This document shows positions 17,814-26,230 of a stretch of DNA of 64,000 nt, piece after piece; within the stretch, counting starts at the first letter, position 1, and every line of letters starts with the position of its first letter. The translations under genes were made by a program, and so were the position numbers. This DNA comes from Chitinophaga arvensicola. GTDB lineage: Bacteria > Bacteroidota > Bacteroidia > Chitinophagales > Chitinophagaceae. Location: positions 3,751,499 to 3,815,498 of the forward strand of contig NZ_FOJG01000001.1 in the NCBI RefSeq assembly GCF_900110835.1. The letters are read 5' to 3'. The notes under the pieces were generated by a model. That model was given only the letters and a program-made list of their open reading frames with translations, had not been told where the DNA came from and did not search any database.

Positions 17814-19970
17814 ATGAAACTACGGACTATAACGATTGGTATATTGACAATGGTGTTACCTGCGGTGCTTTGCGCGCAGCAGGTAACATGGCTCGGAGCA
17901 GAGAAGGAGCTGATAGCCGGTCCGGCCTCAACGGACCGGCGGGCGCAGTGGCTGGATACGCTACAACAGTGGCGCACCAACGAAAAGAAACGCTTGTCTT
18001 ATAACGGCAACGAATATAGCAGGAAGGAATTCAATTGGGTGCAGCAAACCTTTATGTTTGCACAGGTAATGGCGCACGACCGCTTCCTGTATGATACGGC
18101 CACCCGGCAATACACGGTAGACCGTTTCCTGGACGACCTTGAAAAACGCTACGGTGGCCTGGATGGCGTACTGATATGGCCCACTTATCCGAATATCGGC
18201 ATCGACAACCGCAACCAGTTCGACCTGGTGGCGGATATGCCCGGTGGTAAAGCAGGAATACAGCAGATGATCCGTGCGTTTCACCGGCGGGGAGTGAAGG
18301 TATTCTTTCCTATCATGATCTGGGATCATGGAACACGCAGGATAAGCATTCCGATGGCTGCAGCGCTCACCGGTGAGATGAAAGAGCTTGGTGCAGACGG
18401 CTTGAATGGAGATACGATGAATGGCGTTAGTGAGGACTTTAAAGATGCGTATACCCGTGCGGGTTACCCGCTTGTATTGCAGCCCGAGATCCATATCGGA
18501 GATCTGAAAATGGTAGAATGGAACACGATGAGCTGGGGCTATTACTGGTTGAAATGGGGAAGCCCGGAATTCAGTTATATACCAGGCGTGAGTGTATATA
18601 AGTGGCTGGAGCCACGGCACCAGGTACATGTTACCGACCGCTGGTCGGTGAACAAAACCGACGACCTGCAATATGCCTTCTTCAATGGTGTAGGTTACAA
18701 TACCTGGGAGAACATCTGGGGAATCTGGAACCAGTTGCCCGACCGGTATGCCTTTGCCATTCGCCGTATCCGGCAGATTTATCGCTTTTTCCCGACGGTA
18801 TGGAGCAGTGAAAACTGGGAGCCGCATATACTCACGGAGCAACCCGGCGTATTTGCGTCGGCATTTCCTGGTAATAACGTGACTGTCTATACGCTGGTTA
18901 ACCGCGATAGCGTGGTAAAGCAGGGGGCTCAACTGGCGCTGCCGTTCGGCGCGGGCGATCGTTATTATGATGTGTGGAATGGGCGGCAGTTAAAGGCAAC
19001 CGTGAAGGATGGTAAGGCATATCTCGATTTTAGTATAGAGAAAAATGGTTTTGGTGCGGTAGCGTTGGTGAAAAATAATGCCACACTGCCTGGACTATCC
19101 GCATTCCTGGGCGTAATGTGCCAACAAGCCAAAACACCGCTGGCCGGTTTAAGCGGAATTTCACTTCCTTTGCAGCAGCGTCAAACGCTCATTCCTGCTA
19201 CTAAGAAGTATCAGCAGCCGCCGGAAGGTATGGTCCGGATACCGGGCACAGACCAGTATCATTTTGAATCGGCTGGAGTGATGATAGAAGGCAATGAGTT
19301 ACCGGAGGCGATCGGGGTGCAGTATCCCTGGGAGTCGCATCCGCAACGTGTTCACCGGCATGGGATGAAGCTACCGGCATTTTACATGGATGTGTACCCG
19401 GTAACCAACCGTCAGTACAAACAGTTCGTACAGGCAACCGGGTATCATCCGGCGGATGACCATCATTTCCTGAAGGACTGGCAACATGGAAATTATCCTG
19501 ATGGTTGGGCAGAAAAGCCCGTAACCTGGGTAAGTATAGAAGATGCAAGGGCCTATGCCACCTGGGCGGGCAAAAGATTGCCCCATGAGTGGGAATGGCA
19601 GTATGCGGCACAGGGCACAGACAACCGTCAGTATCCCTGGGGGCAGGAAGCCGACTCGCTTCGTATACCCGTGCCGGATACTACCCGGGAACGCAGACCA
19701 CCTACTAACGTAAACGCATACCCGGCAGGCGCCGGTCCGTTTGGGGTGAAAGACCTCACCGGCAATGTATGGCAATGGACCGATGAATATACGGATACGC
19801 ATACACGTTCCGCTGTATTAAAAGGCGGCAGCTATTATCGTCCGCAAACCTCCTATTGGTATTTCCCGCAAACGCCTAAACTGACGCAGCATGGGAAGTA
19901 CCTCTTGGTATCACCGGGCATGGACCGTTCGGGAACGGTTGGCTTCCGTTGTGTGGCAGACGCAGAATAG
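17814..19970 (+). CDS. TIM-barrel/FGE-like fusion protein lacking FGE catalytic cysteines
   Basis: The 718-residue protein has a signal peptide ending 'AVLCAQ'. Residues of about 60-400 look like a glycosidase-type TIM barrel ('DGVLIWPTYPNIGIDNRNQFD', 'GVKVFFPIMIWDHGTR', 'LNGDTMNGVSEDF') followed by a beta-sandwich. Residues of about 465-718 are an FGE-sulfatase (SUMF1) domain: 'MVRIPGT', 'FYMDVYPVTNRQYKQF', 'GKRLPHEWEWQYAA', 'DLTGNVWQWTDEYT', 'GTVGFRC'. In 'KGGSYYRPQTSYWYF' both cysteines of true formylglycine-generating enzymes (human C336 and C341) are replaced by Arg and Tyr. I therefore infer a binding or other role, not sulfatase activation. No sulfatase gene is nearby. Confidence 0.85.
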   Translation: MKLRTITIGILTMVLPAVLCAQQVTWLGAEKELIAGPASTDRRAQWLDTLQQWRTNEKKRLSYNGNEYSRKEFNWVQQTFMFAQVMAHDRFLYDTATRQYTVDRFLDDLEKRYGGLDGVLIWPTYPNIGIDNRNQFDLVADMPGGKAGIQQMIRAFHRRGVKVFFPIMIWDHGTRRISIPMAAALTGEMKELGADGLNGDTMNGVSEDFKDAYTRAGYPLVLQPEIHIGDLKMVEWNTMSWGYYWLKWGSPEFSYIPGVSVYKWLEPRHQVHVTDRWSVNKTDDLQYAFFNGVGYNTWENIWGIWNQLPDRYAFAIRRIRQIYRFFPTVWSSENWEPHILTEQPGVFASAFPGNNVTVYTLVNRDSVVKQGAQLALPFGAGDRYYDVWNGRQLKATVKDGKAYLDFSIEKNGFGAVALVKNNATLPGLSAFLGVMCQQAKTPLAGLSGISLPLQQRQTLIPATKKYQQPPEGMVRIPGTDQYHFESAGVMIEGNELPEAIGVQYPWESHPQRVHRHGMKLPAFYMDVYPVTNRQYKQFVQATGYHPADDHHFLKDWQHGNYPDGWAEKPVTWVSIEDARAYATWAGKRLPHEWEWQYAAQGTDNRQYPWGQEADSLRIPVPDTTRERRPPTNVNAYPAGAGPFGVKDLTGNVWQWTDEYTDTHTRSAVLKGGSYYRPQTSYWYFPQTPKLTQHGKYLLVSPGMDRSGTVGFRCVADAE

Positions 19971-20026
19971 GATCGCCGGAGCCGGCAATTGAAGTTATTA
20001 TTAGTGATCAATGAATCTATGATGTT

Positions 20027-21802
20027 ATGAAAATGAAGATTATTTCCGGTATCAGCGTTGCGTTGTTTGTAGCTGGTCATTGCCTGGCACAAACGCCACG
20101 CACGTTTAAAACCTGGATTCCTGCTTACGATACCGTGTCCGCTTTAGAAGGACGTGGATGGACCACTGGTTTAAATAACTACTACGACCGCTTACCCGCC
20201 AAAGCAGAAAAGACGGTGAGAACACCGGTATGGAACCTGTCGAAAAACAGTGCAGGTATGAACCTGCGTTTCCGCTCGGATGCTGATGAAATTGTAGTGA
20301 AATATGTGGTGGGCGGTGCGAAGGAAATGCCGCATATGCCTGCCACCGGTGTAAGCGGGGTAGACCTCTATGCCAAAAGCATCGACGGCCAATGGTTGTG
20401 GTGCGCCGGTAAATATGATTTTAAAGATACAATTGTATATCGCTTTGCAGGATTAAAGAAATACGACCAGCACGTTAAAAATATCGATTATACCCTTTAC
20501 CTGCCTTTGTATAATTCTGTAAAGTGGTTGTCTGTTTCCGTGCCGGAGGAAAGTCTATTACAACCGTTGCCGGTACGTAAAGAAGCCCCTGTGGTGATAT
20601 ACGGTACTTCCATTGCACAGGGCGCCTGTGCTACGCGGCCGGGTTTAGCATGGACTTCCATCCTCGGCCGTAAACTGGAATCGCCGGTGATTAACCTGGC
20701 CTTTTCGGGTAACGGGCGACTGGAGCCAGAAGTGCAGGAGTTTGTAGGACAACTGGATGCCCGTCTTTTTGTACTGGATTGTTTACCTAATCTCGCGGGT
20801 GCGGAGTATGCAGGCGCCGAATTAAAGCGTCGTATCACCAACGCAGTAACTTTTCTGCAACAGGGACATCCGGGTACACCGATCCTGCTCACAGAACACG
20901 ACGGCTATACTGGTGGCGACATGAACCTCAGCAGTAAAGCGGCTTATAAACAGGCAAATGCTACCTTGCGGGAGGTGTACGATTCCCTGCAAAAAGCCGG
21001 TGTGAAAAATATCAGCCTGCTCACAGAAGCCGAAATAGGCCAGGATATTGAAAGTATGGTAGATGGTACGCATCCGAATGATATTGGTATGATGCACTAC
21101 GCCGACGCCTATGCGAAAAAGATCCGGGAAATACTGCATGCAGAAAACGGCAACACGGTTACCACTACGGCAGTGACCCAACGCAGGGATTACAATACCT
21201 ACGACTGGGAAACACGGCATGAAGCAGTAATGGCATATAACAAAACACATCAACCGAAGGTGGTGTTTATGGGTAACTCCATTACGAATTTCTGGGGTGG
21301 AGAACCCGTGGCGAAAGTCAGAAACGGGAGCCTTTCCTGGGAAAAGTATTTTACGCCCAAACAGGCAGTGAACCTGGGATTTGGCTGGGATCGTGTGGAA
21401 AATGTGCTGTGGCGCGTACAGCACGGAGAACTGGATGGTATTTCGCCGGCATATATCGTGTTAATGATCGGAACCAACAATCTGCAGGCCAATACAGACG
21501 AAGAGATTGCTACCGGGTTGGTATTTCTCTTGAAAAATATACAAGCCAGGCAGGCAGCTGCAAAAGTTATCCTCATGGGTATATTGCCACGCAAGGAAAT
21601 GGAAAGCCGCGTGGTTCGCATCAATCAGCTGATAGCGAAGCGTACCGCAGGTAAGAATATCCAGTTTCTCGATGCAGGTAAATTATTCCTGAAAGCGGAC
21701 GGAAAAATCGATGTGTCGCTGTTTTCTGATGGGTTACATCCGAACCAGGAAGGATACGAACGATTGGGAGCCCTGATTAATAAGTACCTGAAGGTGCAGT
21801 AA
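20027..21802 (+). CDS. Secreted tandem SGNH/GDSL esterase
   Basis: The 591-residue protein has a signal peptide ending 'AGHCLAQ'. An N-terminal beta-sandwich of about 130 residues leads into a first SGNH domain with nucleophile Ser in 'VIYGTSIAQG', 'AFSGNGRL' and 'DGTHPNDIGM'. A second SGNH domain follows from about 400: 'VVFMGNSITNFW', 'IVLMIGTNNLQ' and 'SDGLHPNQEGY'. Both catalytic triads appear complete. Enzymes of this kind deacylate glycans. It lies 56 bp after the FGE-like fusion gene and probably ends the carbohydrate operon that begins with the PQQ dehydrogenase. Confidence 0.92.
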   Translation: MKMKIISGISVALFVAGHCLAQTPRTFKTWIPAYDTVSALEGRGWTTGLNNYYDRLPAKAEKTVRTPVWNLSKNSAGMNLRFRSDADEIVVKYVVGGAKEMPHMPATGVSGVDLYAKSIDGQWLWCAGKYDFKDTIVYRFAGLKKYDQHVKNIDYTLYLPLYNSVKWLSVSVPEESLLQPLPVRKEAPVVIYGTSIAQGACATRPGLAWTSILGRKLESPVINLAFSGNGRLEPEVQEFVGQLDARLFVLDCLPNLAGAEYAGAELKRRITNAVTFLQQGHPGTPILLTEHDGYTGGDMNLSSKAAYKQANATLREVYDSLQKAGVKNISLLTEAEIGQDIESMVDGTHPNDIGMMHYADAYAKKIREILHAENGNTVTTTAVTQRRDYNTYDWETRHEAVMAYNKTHQPKVVFMGNSITNFWGGEPVAKVRNGSLSWEKYFTPKQAVNLGFGWDRVENVLWRVQHGELDGISPAYIVLMIGTNNLQANTDEEIATGLVFLLKNIQARQAAAKVILMGILPRKEMESRVVRINQLIAKRTAGKNIQFLDAGKLFLKADGKIDVSLFSDGLHPNQEGYERLGALINKYLKVQ

Positions 21803-21837
21803 AATCAACATTTGACGTGTCGAAATAAAAAAAAAGG

Positions 21838-21883
21838 GTGTTCAGTTATATTTCCTACATTAGATGGAAATATCACTGGACAC
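21838..21883 (-). terminator. Hairpin followed by T9 on the minus strand
   Basis: Arms of 18 nt (21838-21855 and 21866-21883) pair with one mismatch and one wobble around a 10-nt loop. On the minus strand the stem is followed by CCC and a run of nine T's, the form of an intrinsic terminator. No minus-strand gene lies upstream on that side, so its role may be to stop antisense transcription or to act as an operator for the kinase gene at 21935. Confidence 0.45.
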
Positions 21884-21934
21884 TTCTCTGTGAGCTCATC
21901 AGAATAGGCAGGAAAGACAGCATAAATATTTTGC

Positions 21935-24900
21935 ATGAGAACTCAATATAATCAGGACCCTCATTTTATTGTTGCCATCGGAGCCTCTGCAGGCGGAATA
22001 GAGGAATTACAATCTTTTTTTGATCATACCCCGTTAGCGCAGGCATCTTACATTATTATACAACATCTTTCGGCAGACTATAAAAGCCGGATGGTGGAAA
22101 TATTGTCCCGGCATAGTCAGTTACAGGTAAAGGAAGCCGCCAATAATATGCTGGTGGAGCCCAACCAGGTGTACCTGATTCCAAGTCCGCAGTCCATGAC
22201 AATACAGGACGGTCGCCTTTTTCTGAAAGATAAAAGCAGTAGTGCTGCGCCCCACCGGACCATCAATACCTTTTTTAATTCGCTGGCGGCAGACAACGAG
22301 CATCACCTGATTGCGGTGATCCTGTCGGGTTCCGGTGACGATGGCAGCGAAGGCATTGTAACCATCTGTAAGGCAGGAGGAATGATCATGGTGCAGAACC
22401 CGGCTACGGCGCAATACAACGGTATGCCTTTAAGTGCCATTGCCACCGGCGTGGTAGATCATGTGCTCACTCCGGCGGAGATGCCGGCCGTTATCACAGA
22501 ATATGTAAACAAGTCGAAGAAGAGTGTGGTCACTCCCGCTATACAAGCCATGGAAGAAAAGAGTATTACTGCGATCATTGACCTGATCCGGGAGAAGCTG
22601 CCATTTGATTTTTCTGAATACAAACCTACTACCATATTGCGGCGTATCAGGCGGCGCATGGTTTATTTCAATTTTGAATTCCTGGAACCTTACTACCAGT
22701 ATCTGCTGCAACATCCCGGAGAAGTGGAAACGCTGGCGCAGAGTTTTATGATCAGCGTGTCTTCTTTCTTCAGAAATCCGGAAGCGTTTGACGTGATCCG
22801 GGAAACGGTTTTGCCGGAAATCATGACACGGAAGAAGCCGGAAGAAGAAATCAAGATCTGGATAGCCGGGTGCGCCACGGGAGAAGAGGCGTATACAATG
22901 GCCATCCTGTTGTACGAAGAAGCAGAGAAGACAGGTAAGGAAATCACCATCAAAGTTTTTGCAACCGATATAGACAAGTCCGCGTTGGAATTTGCGGGCA
23001 AAGGGCTGTATGGTGACCAGGTACAGCAGGAGATATCGCCGGCACGACTGGCACGGCACTTCATTCAGGAGGCGAATGGTTACCGTATCAAGCAACATAT
23101 CCGTAAGATGTTGATTTTTGCACAGCATAATGTGGTAAAGAATCCGCCTTATTGTAACATGGATCTGATCAGTTGCCGGAACCTGCTGATCTATATGAAT
23201 ATATCATTGCAGCAAAAGGCGCTGGCAATGCTGCATTTCGGATTAAGCCAGCAGGGCTACCTGTTCCTGGGATCGAGTGAAAATATGGGCATGCTGCAAC
23301 CTCATCTCACGGAGATCGATAAAAAATGGAAAATATACCGCAATCAGGCATCTGCGAGGTCCGTAAGGTTTGATATCTTTACACCCGTGACATTAGCAGA
23401 TAGTAGCATGGCGCCATTGGTACCTTCAAAAAAAACCGGTAATACCGGAAAGAAAAGTATGATGCTGGAAGAAGTGAACGAATTGCTGTTTGCCGAAAGC
23501 GATTTTGCCGGTGTTTGTGTAGACACTGACCATCGGGTGGTAAAATATTTCGGTAAAGTAGAACGCTTTCTGCAGCAACAGGTTTTCAGTTTTAACCTGA
23601 TGGACCTGCTGCCCGGATCGCTGAGCGTGGTATATGCCACCGCAGCAAGAGAAGCGTTGAAAAATAATGAGCGGGTAACAGTAACAGGTATCGCTGTAGC
23701 AGAGTATGCCCCGCCTAAAGTAATTAATCTCACTATCCGTCCTTTGCATACAAGGGAAGCTGATCGTGCGCTGCTGCTGGTATTGTTTACAGAAAACAAG
23801 ACGGTGGAAACACCGGCGGCGCCTGCATTTGATTTGCAGGTATACCTCAACGCCGGTTTGCAAAGTCTGGAAGAAGAACTGAAAGATACACGGCAGCGTT
23901 TACAGGAAGCAATGGAGAAACTGGATGCCTCCAATGAAAATATGCAATCGTTCAATGAAGAACTCGTCTCTGCCAATGAAGAGATGCAGAGTGCCAATGA
24001 AGAAATGCAGTCGGTGAACGAAGAGCTGCAAACGATCAATACCGATTACCAGCTTAAAATAAGAGAACTGATCGTACTGAATGACGATATGGACAATTAT
24101 TTCCGCAGTAATCTCAACGGACAATTGTTTGTAGACAATAAACTGTTGTTGAAAAAATTCTCTCCCGCTGCTATCCGGCATATCAATCTCCAGGAAAGCG
24201 ATATTGGGCGCCCTATCCATGATATTACGGTCAATTTTAAAGACAATTCCCTGGAGCAGGATCTCCGGCAGGTAATTGACAAGGGTGTAGTATTGTCGAG
24301 AGTAGTAGAATCCTTTAACGGCAACTGGTACCAGATGATGGTAATGCCTTATATCCGGCAGTTGGATCATTTGCAGGACGGCGCCATTATTTCTTTCAAT
24401 GATATTTCGTTGTTAAAGAAGGCCGAACTGGAACTGAACCGGTCGAACCTGAGCCTGCAACGGATCAACGAAGACCTGGATAATTTTGTAAACTCCGCCT
24501 CTCATGATCTGCTGGGCCCATTGACCAGTATAGAAGGCCTGATGCAGTTGTTGAATGAAAAGGTGGATATGGAGGATAAGGACATTGTGTTGTATACGGA
24601 TATGATCGGAACCTCTATTAAGCGCTTCAAAGAAAATCTGCGGGAGCTGGCGGAAGTAGGAAAGATAGAAAGCGAAGCCGTGAAAGAGGTACAGGAAGTA
24701 GAGATCGGTTCGGTACTGGATGAAGTGTTCTTCAGTATCCAGGACAAAATGCAGGCAGCCACTGCGGTGATTTCCCGTAACCTGGCAGAGAACAAGTTGA
24801 TTTTCTCCAGGAAAAACCTGCGCAGCATTCTTTATAACCTTATTACCAATGCGGTTAAATTCAGGGCGGCAGACCGCCCGCTGAAAATCGAAATAAGTAC

Positions 24901-25135
24901 CCGGAAGGAGAATGGTTTCCTGTTGATGGAAGTAAAAGACAACGGGATCGGCATTGAGCAGGACAAGCTGGGAGCCGTTTTTAGCATGTATAAACGCCTG
25001 CATCCGGAGATAGAGGGACTGGGTATCGGATTATTCCTGGTCCGGAAAATAGTAGATGCTTCCGGTGGTATGACAGCGGTAGACAGCGTGTTAAACCAGG
25101 GAAGCACCTTTAAAATTTACTTCAAAACAAATTAG
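21935..25135 (+). CDS. CheB-CheR-PAS-histidine kinase fusion protein
   Basis: This 1066-residue cytoplasmic protein joins four modules. Residues 10-190 are a CheB methylesterase with Ser18 ('GASAGG'), His44 ('IIQHLS') and Asp135/136 ('SGSGDDGSEG'). Residues 205-480 are a CheR methyltransferase with 'IAGCATGEEAY' at 310-320. A glutamate-rich coiled coil with 'NEEMQSxNEE' repeats lies at about 645-720, then a PAS domain. A histidine kinase follows with His857 in 'SASHDLLGPLTSIEG', N box 'LITNAVKFR' and G boxes 'DNGIGIEQ' and 'GLGIGLFLV'. No receiver domain or chemotaxis genes are nearby, so it likely signals outside classical chemotaxis. Confidence 0.93.
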   Translation: MRTQYNQDPHFIVAIGASAGGIEELQSFFDHTPLAQASYIIIQHLSADYKSRMVEILSRHSQLQVKEAANNMLVEPNQVYLIPSPQSMTIQDGRLFLKDKSSSAAPHRTINTFFNSLAADNEHHLIAVILSGSGDDGSEGIVTICKAGGMIMVQNPATAQYNGMPLSAIATGVVDHVLTPAEMPAVITEYVNKSKKSVVTPAIQAMEEKSITAIIDLIREKLPFDFSEYKPTTILRRIRRRMVYFNFEFLEPYYQYLLQHPGEVETLAQSFMISVSSFFRNPEAFDVIRETVLPEIMTRKKPEEEIKIWIAGCATGEEAYTMAILLYEEAEKTGKEITIKVFATDIDKSALEFAGKGLYGDQVQQEISPARLARHFIQEANGYRIKQHIRKMLIFAQHNVVKNPPYCNMDLISCRNLLIYMNISLQQKALAMLHFGLSQQGYLFLGSSENMGMLQPHLTEIDKKWKIYRNQASARSVRFDIFTPVTLADSSMAPLVPSKKTGNTGKKSMMLEEVNELLFAESDFAGVCVDTDHRVVKYFGKVERFLQQQVFSFNLMDLLPGSLSVVYATAAREALKNNERVTVTGIAVAEYAPPKVINLTIRPLHTREADRALLLVLFTENKTVETPAAPAFDLQVYLNAGLQSLEEELKDTRQRLQEAMEKLDASNENMQSFNEELVSANEEMQSANEEMQSVNEELQTINTDYQLKIRELIVLNDDMDNYFRSNLNGQLFVDNKLLLKKFSPAAIRHINLQESDIGRPIHDITVNFKDNSLEQDLRQVIDKGVVLSRVVESFNGNWYQMMVMPYIRQLDHLQDGAIISFNDISLLKKAELELNRSNLSLQRINEDLDNFVNSASHDLLGPLTSIEGLMQLLNEKVDMEDKDIVLYTDMIGTSIKRFKENLRELAEVGKIESEAVKEVQEVEIGSVLDEVFFSIQDKMQAATAVISRNLAENKLIFSRKNLRSILYNLITNAVKFRAADRPLKIEISTRKENGFLLMEVKDNGIGIEQDKLGAVFSMYKRLHPEIEGLGIGLFLVRKIVDASGGMTAVDSVLNQGSTFKIYFKTN

Positions 25136-26152
25136 TTATTTCCCGCGCGCCTTATTATAGATTGCGTTCAACAGGGAATTTTTATCACCTGTTGCCACAT
25201 CCTGTTGCAGGTGCCAGATCATAATTCCTGCACCACCATTGCTTTTCACAAAAGCGGTTTTCTTTTCTATTGTTCCGGTTCCATTGTAATAAATCGTGCC
25301 TTTATCTTTCACTACGATAGCGTCGCTGCCGGCGGCATTGGGATACGTGGTCACGAGGTCGCGGTACGTGAAAGTACTACCCGCATCAGTAGCCGGGAAG
25401 CCGGGGCCGAATGCATATCCATAGAACGGTACACCAACGTACAACTTCTCCGCAGGAATACCCCTGGCGCGATAAAACGCAAAATCGCCGGTAGCTTTTT
25501 CATAGCTGGCATGTGGGCCTGGGGCGGCAGGGTTCCACCATCCGGTGGCATCATATGACATGATATTGATGTAGTCAAATTTATTAAGCGTAGTGGCCGA
25601 CATAAACTGCGGCGTACTGCTCCATTGTACCTGTGCGGAAGTAATCAGTTTTCCTTTCTGGTGTAATGCGGCCTGCAATTCGCTCACGAAAGCAGCATAG
25701 CGGGTGGTATCGTGAGTGATCAGGGTATTTTCCAGGTCTACGTCTACGCCGTCAAAGCCGGCACGGACAGCCAGGTTCACAATATTGTTGATAAATGCGG
25801 TTCTGCTGGCCGTATTGAGCAGTGGCTCAAAAGAGGCAGGTGGATCTCCACCGCCGATGGCAAAGAATACGCGTACTTTCTGCTGATGTGCTTTGGTGGT
25901 CAGTTGCAGTAATGCTTCGGTGTTATGTTGTCCGAAGGTGCCGCTGGCATCCGGGTTCACAAAGGCCAGGTTGATATCGGTGACTTTCGACAGATCGATC
26001 GTAGGGAGTTCTGCAAGCCAGTTGTTGGCCGGGCTGAAAAAGTAACCCAGTATGCGGATACCGGGTGGTTCCGGTTCGCTGTGCGTATTCTTTTTAGCAC
26101 AGGCGGTGGTCAGAAATAAGAAAAGGCAGCATAAAGTAAGTGTATGTTTCAT
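25136..26152 (-). CDS. Lipoprotein GH18 glycosidase (chitinase/endo-beta-N-acetylglucosaminidase-like)
   Basis: The start is set at ATG 26152, giving 338 residues that begin with a lipoprotein signal ('CLFLFLTTACAKK'); the longer TTG frame runs through a terminator. The GH18 signature DGVDVDLE is at 134-141, with catalytic acid Glu141. Other blocks are 'FFAIGGGDPP' (SxGG-like), 'YINIMSYDATGWW' and the C-terminal 'GGAGIMIWHLQQD'. It cleaves beta-1,4-GlcNAc linkages in chitin or N-glycans. It follows SusC/SusD genes on the same strand but behind a terminator. Its stop codon abuts that of the convergent kinase gene with no bases between. Confidence 0.92.
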   Translation of the reverse strand: MKHTLTLCCLFLFLTTACAKKNTHSEPEPPGIRILGYFFSPANNWLAELPTIDLSKVTDINLAFVNPDASGTFGQHNTEALLQLTTKAHQQKVRVFFAIGGGDPPASFEPLLNTASRTAFINNIVNLAVRAGFDGVDVDLENTLITHDTTRYAAFVSELQAALHQKGKLITSAQVQWSSTPQFMSATTLNKFDYINIMSYDATGWWNPAAPGPHASYEKATGDFAFYRARGIPAEKLYVGVPFYGYAFGPGFPATDAGSTFTYRDLVTTYPNAAGSDAIVVKDKGTIYYNGTGTIEKKTAFVKSNGGAGIMIWHLQQDVATGDKNSLLNAIYNKARGK

Positions 26153-26171
26153 GAGCATAAGCCTGGTTTTA

Positions 26172-26211
26172 AAAGGTATAAAAAGCCCCATATTGATGTG
26201 CAATATGGGGC
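26172..26211 (-). terminator. Intrinsic terminator after the minus-strand SusD gene
   Basis: A perfect 11-bp stem (GCCCCATATTG / CAATATGGGGC, 26185-26211) with a 5-nt loop is followed on the minus strand by TTTTTATACCTTTT. It lies between the SusD stop (26231) and the GH18 start (26152), so it probably only attenuates transcription into the GH18 gene. Confidence 0.8.
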
Positions 26212-26230
26212 CATGTTTTGTATCTGACAA

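Noticed and set aside
17814..19970. Calling the FGE-like domain a sulfatase-modifying enzyme
   Set aside because: Both catalytic cysteine positions are occupied by other residues and no sulfatase gene is nearby.
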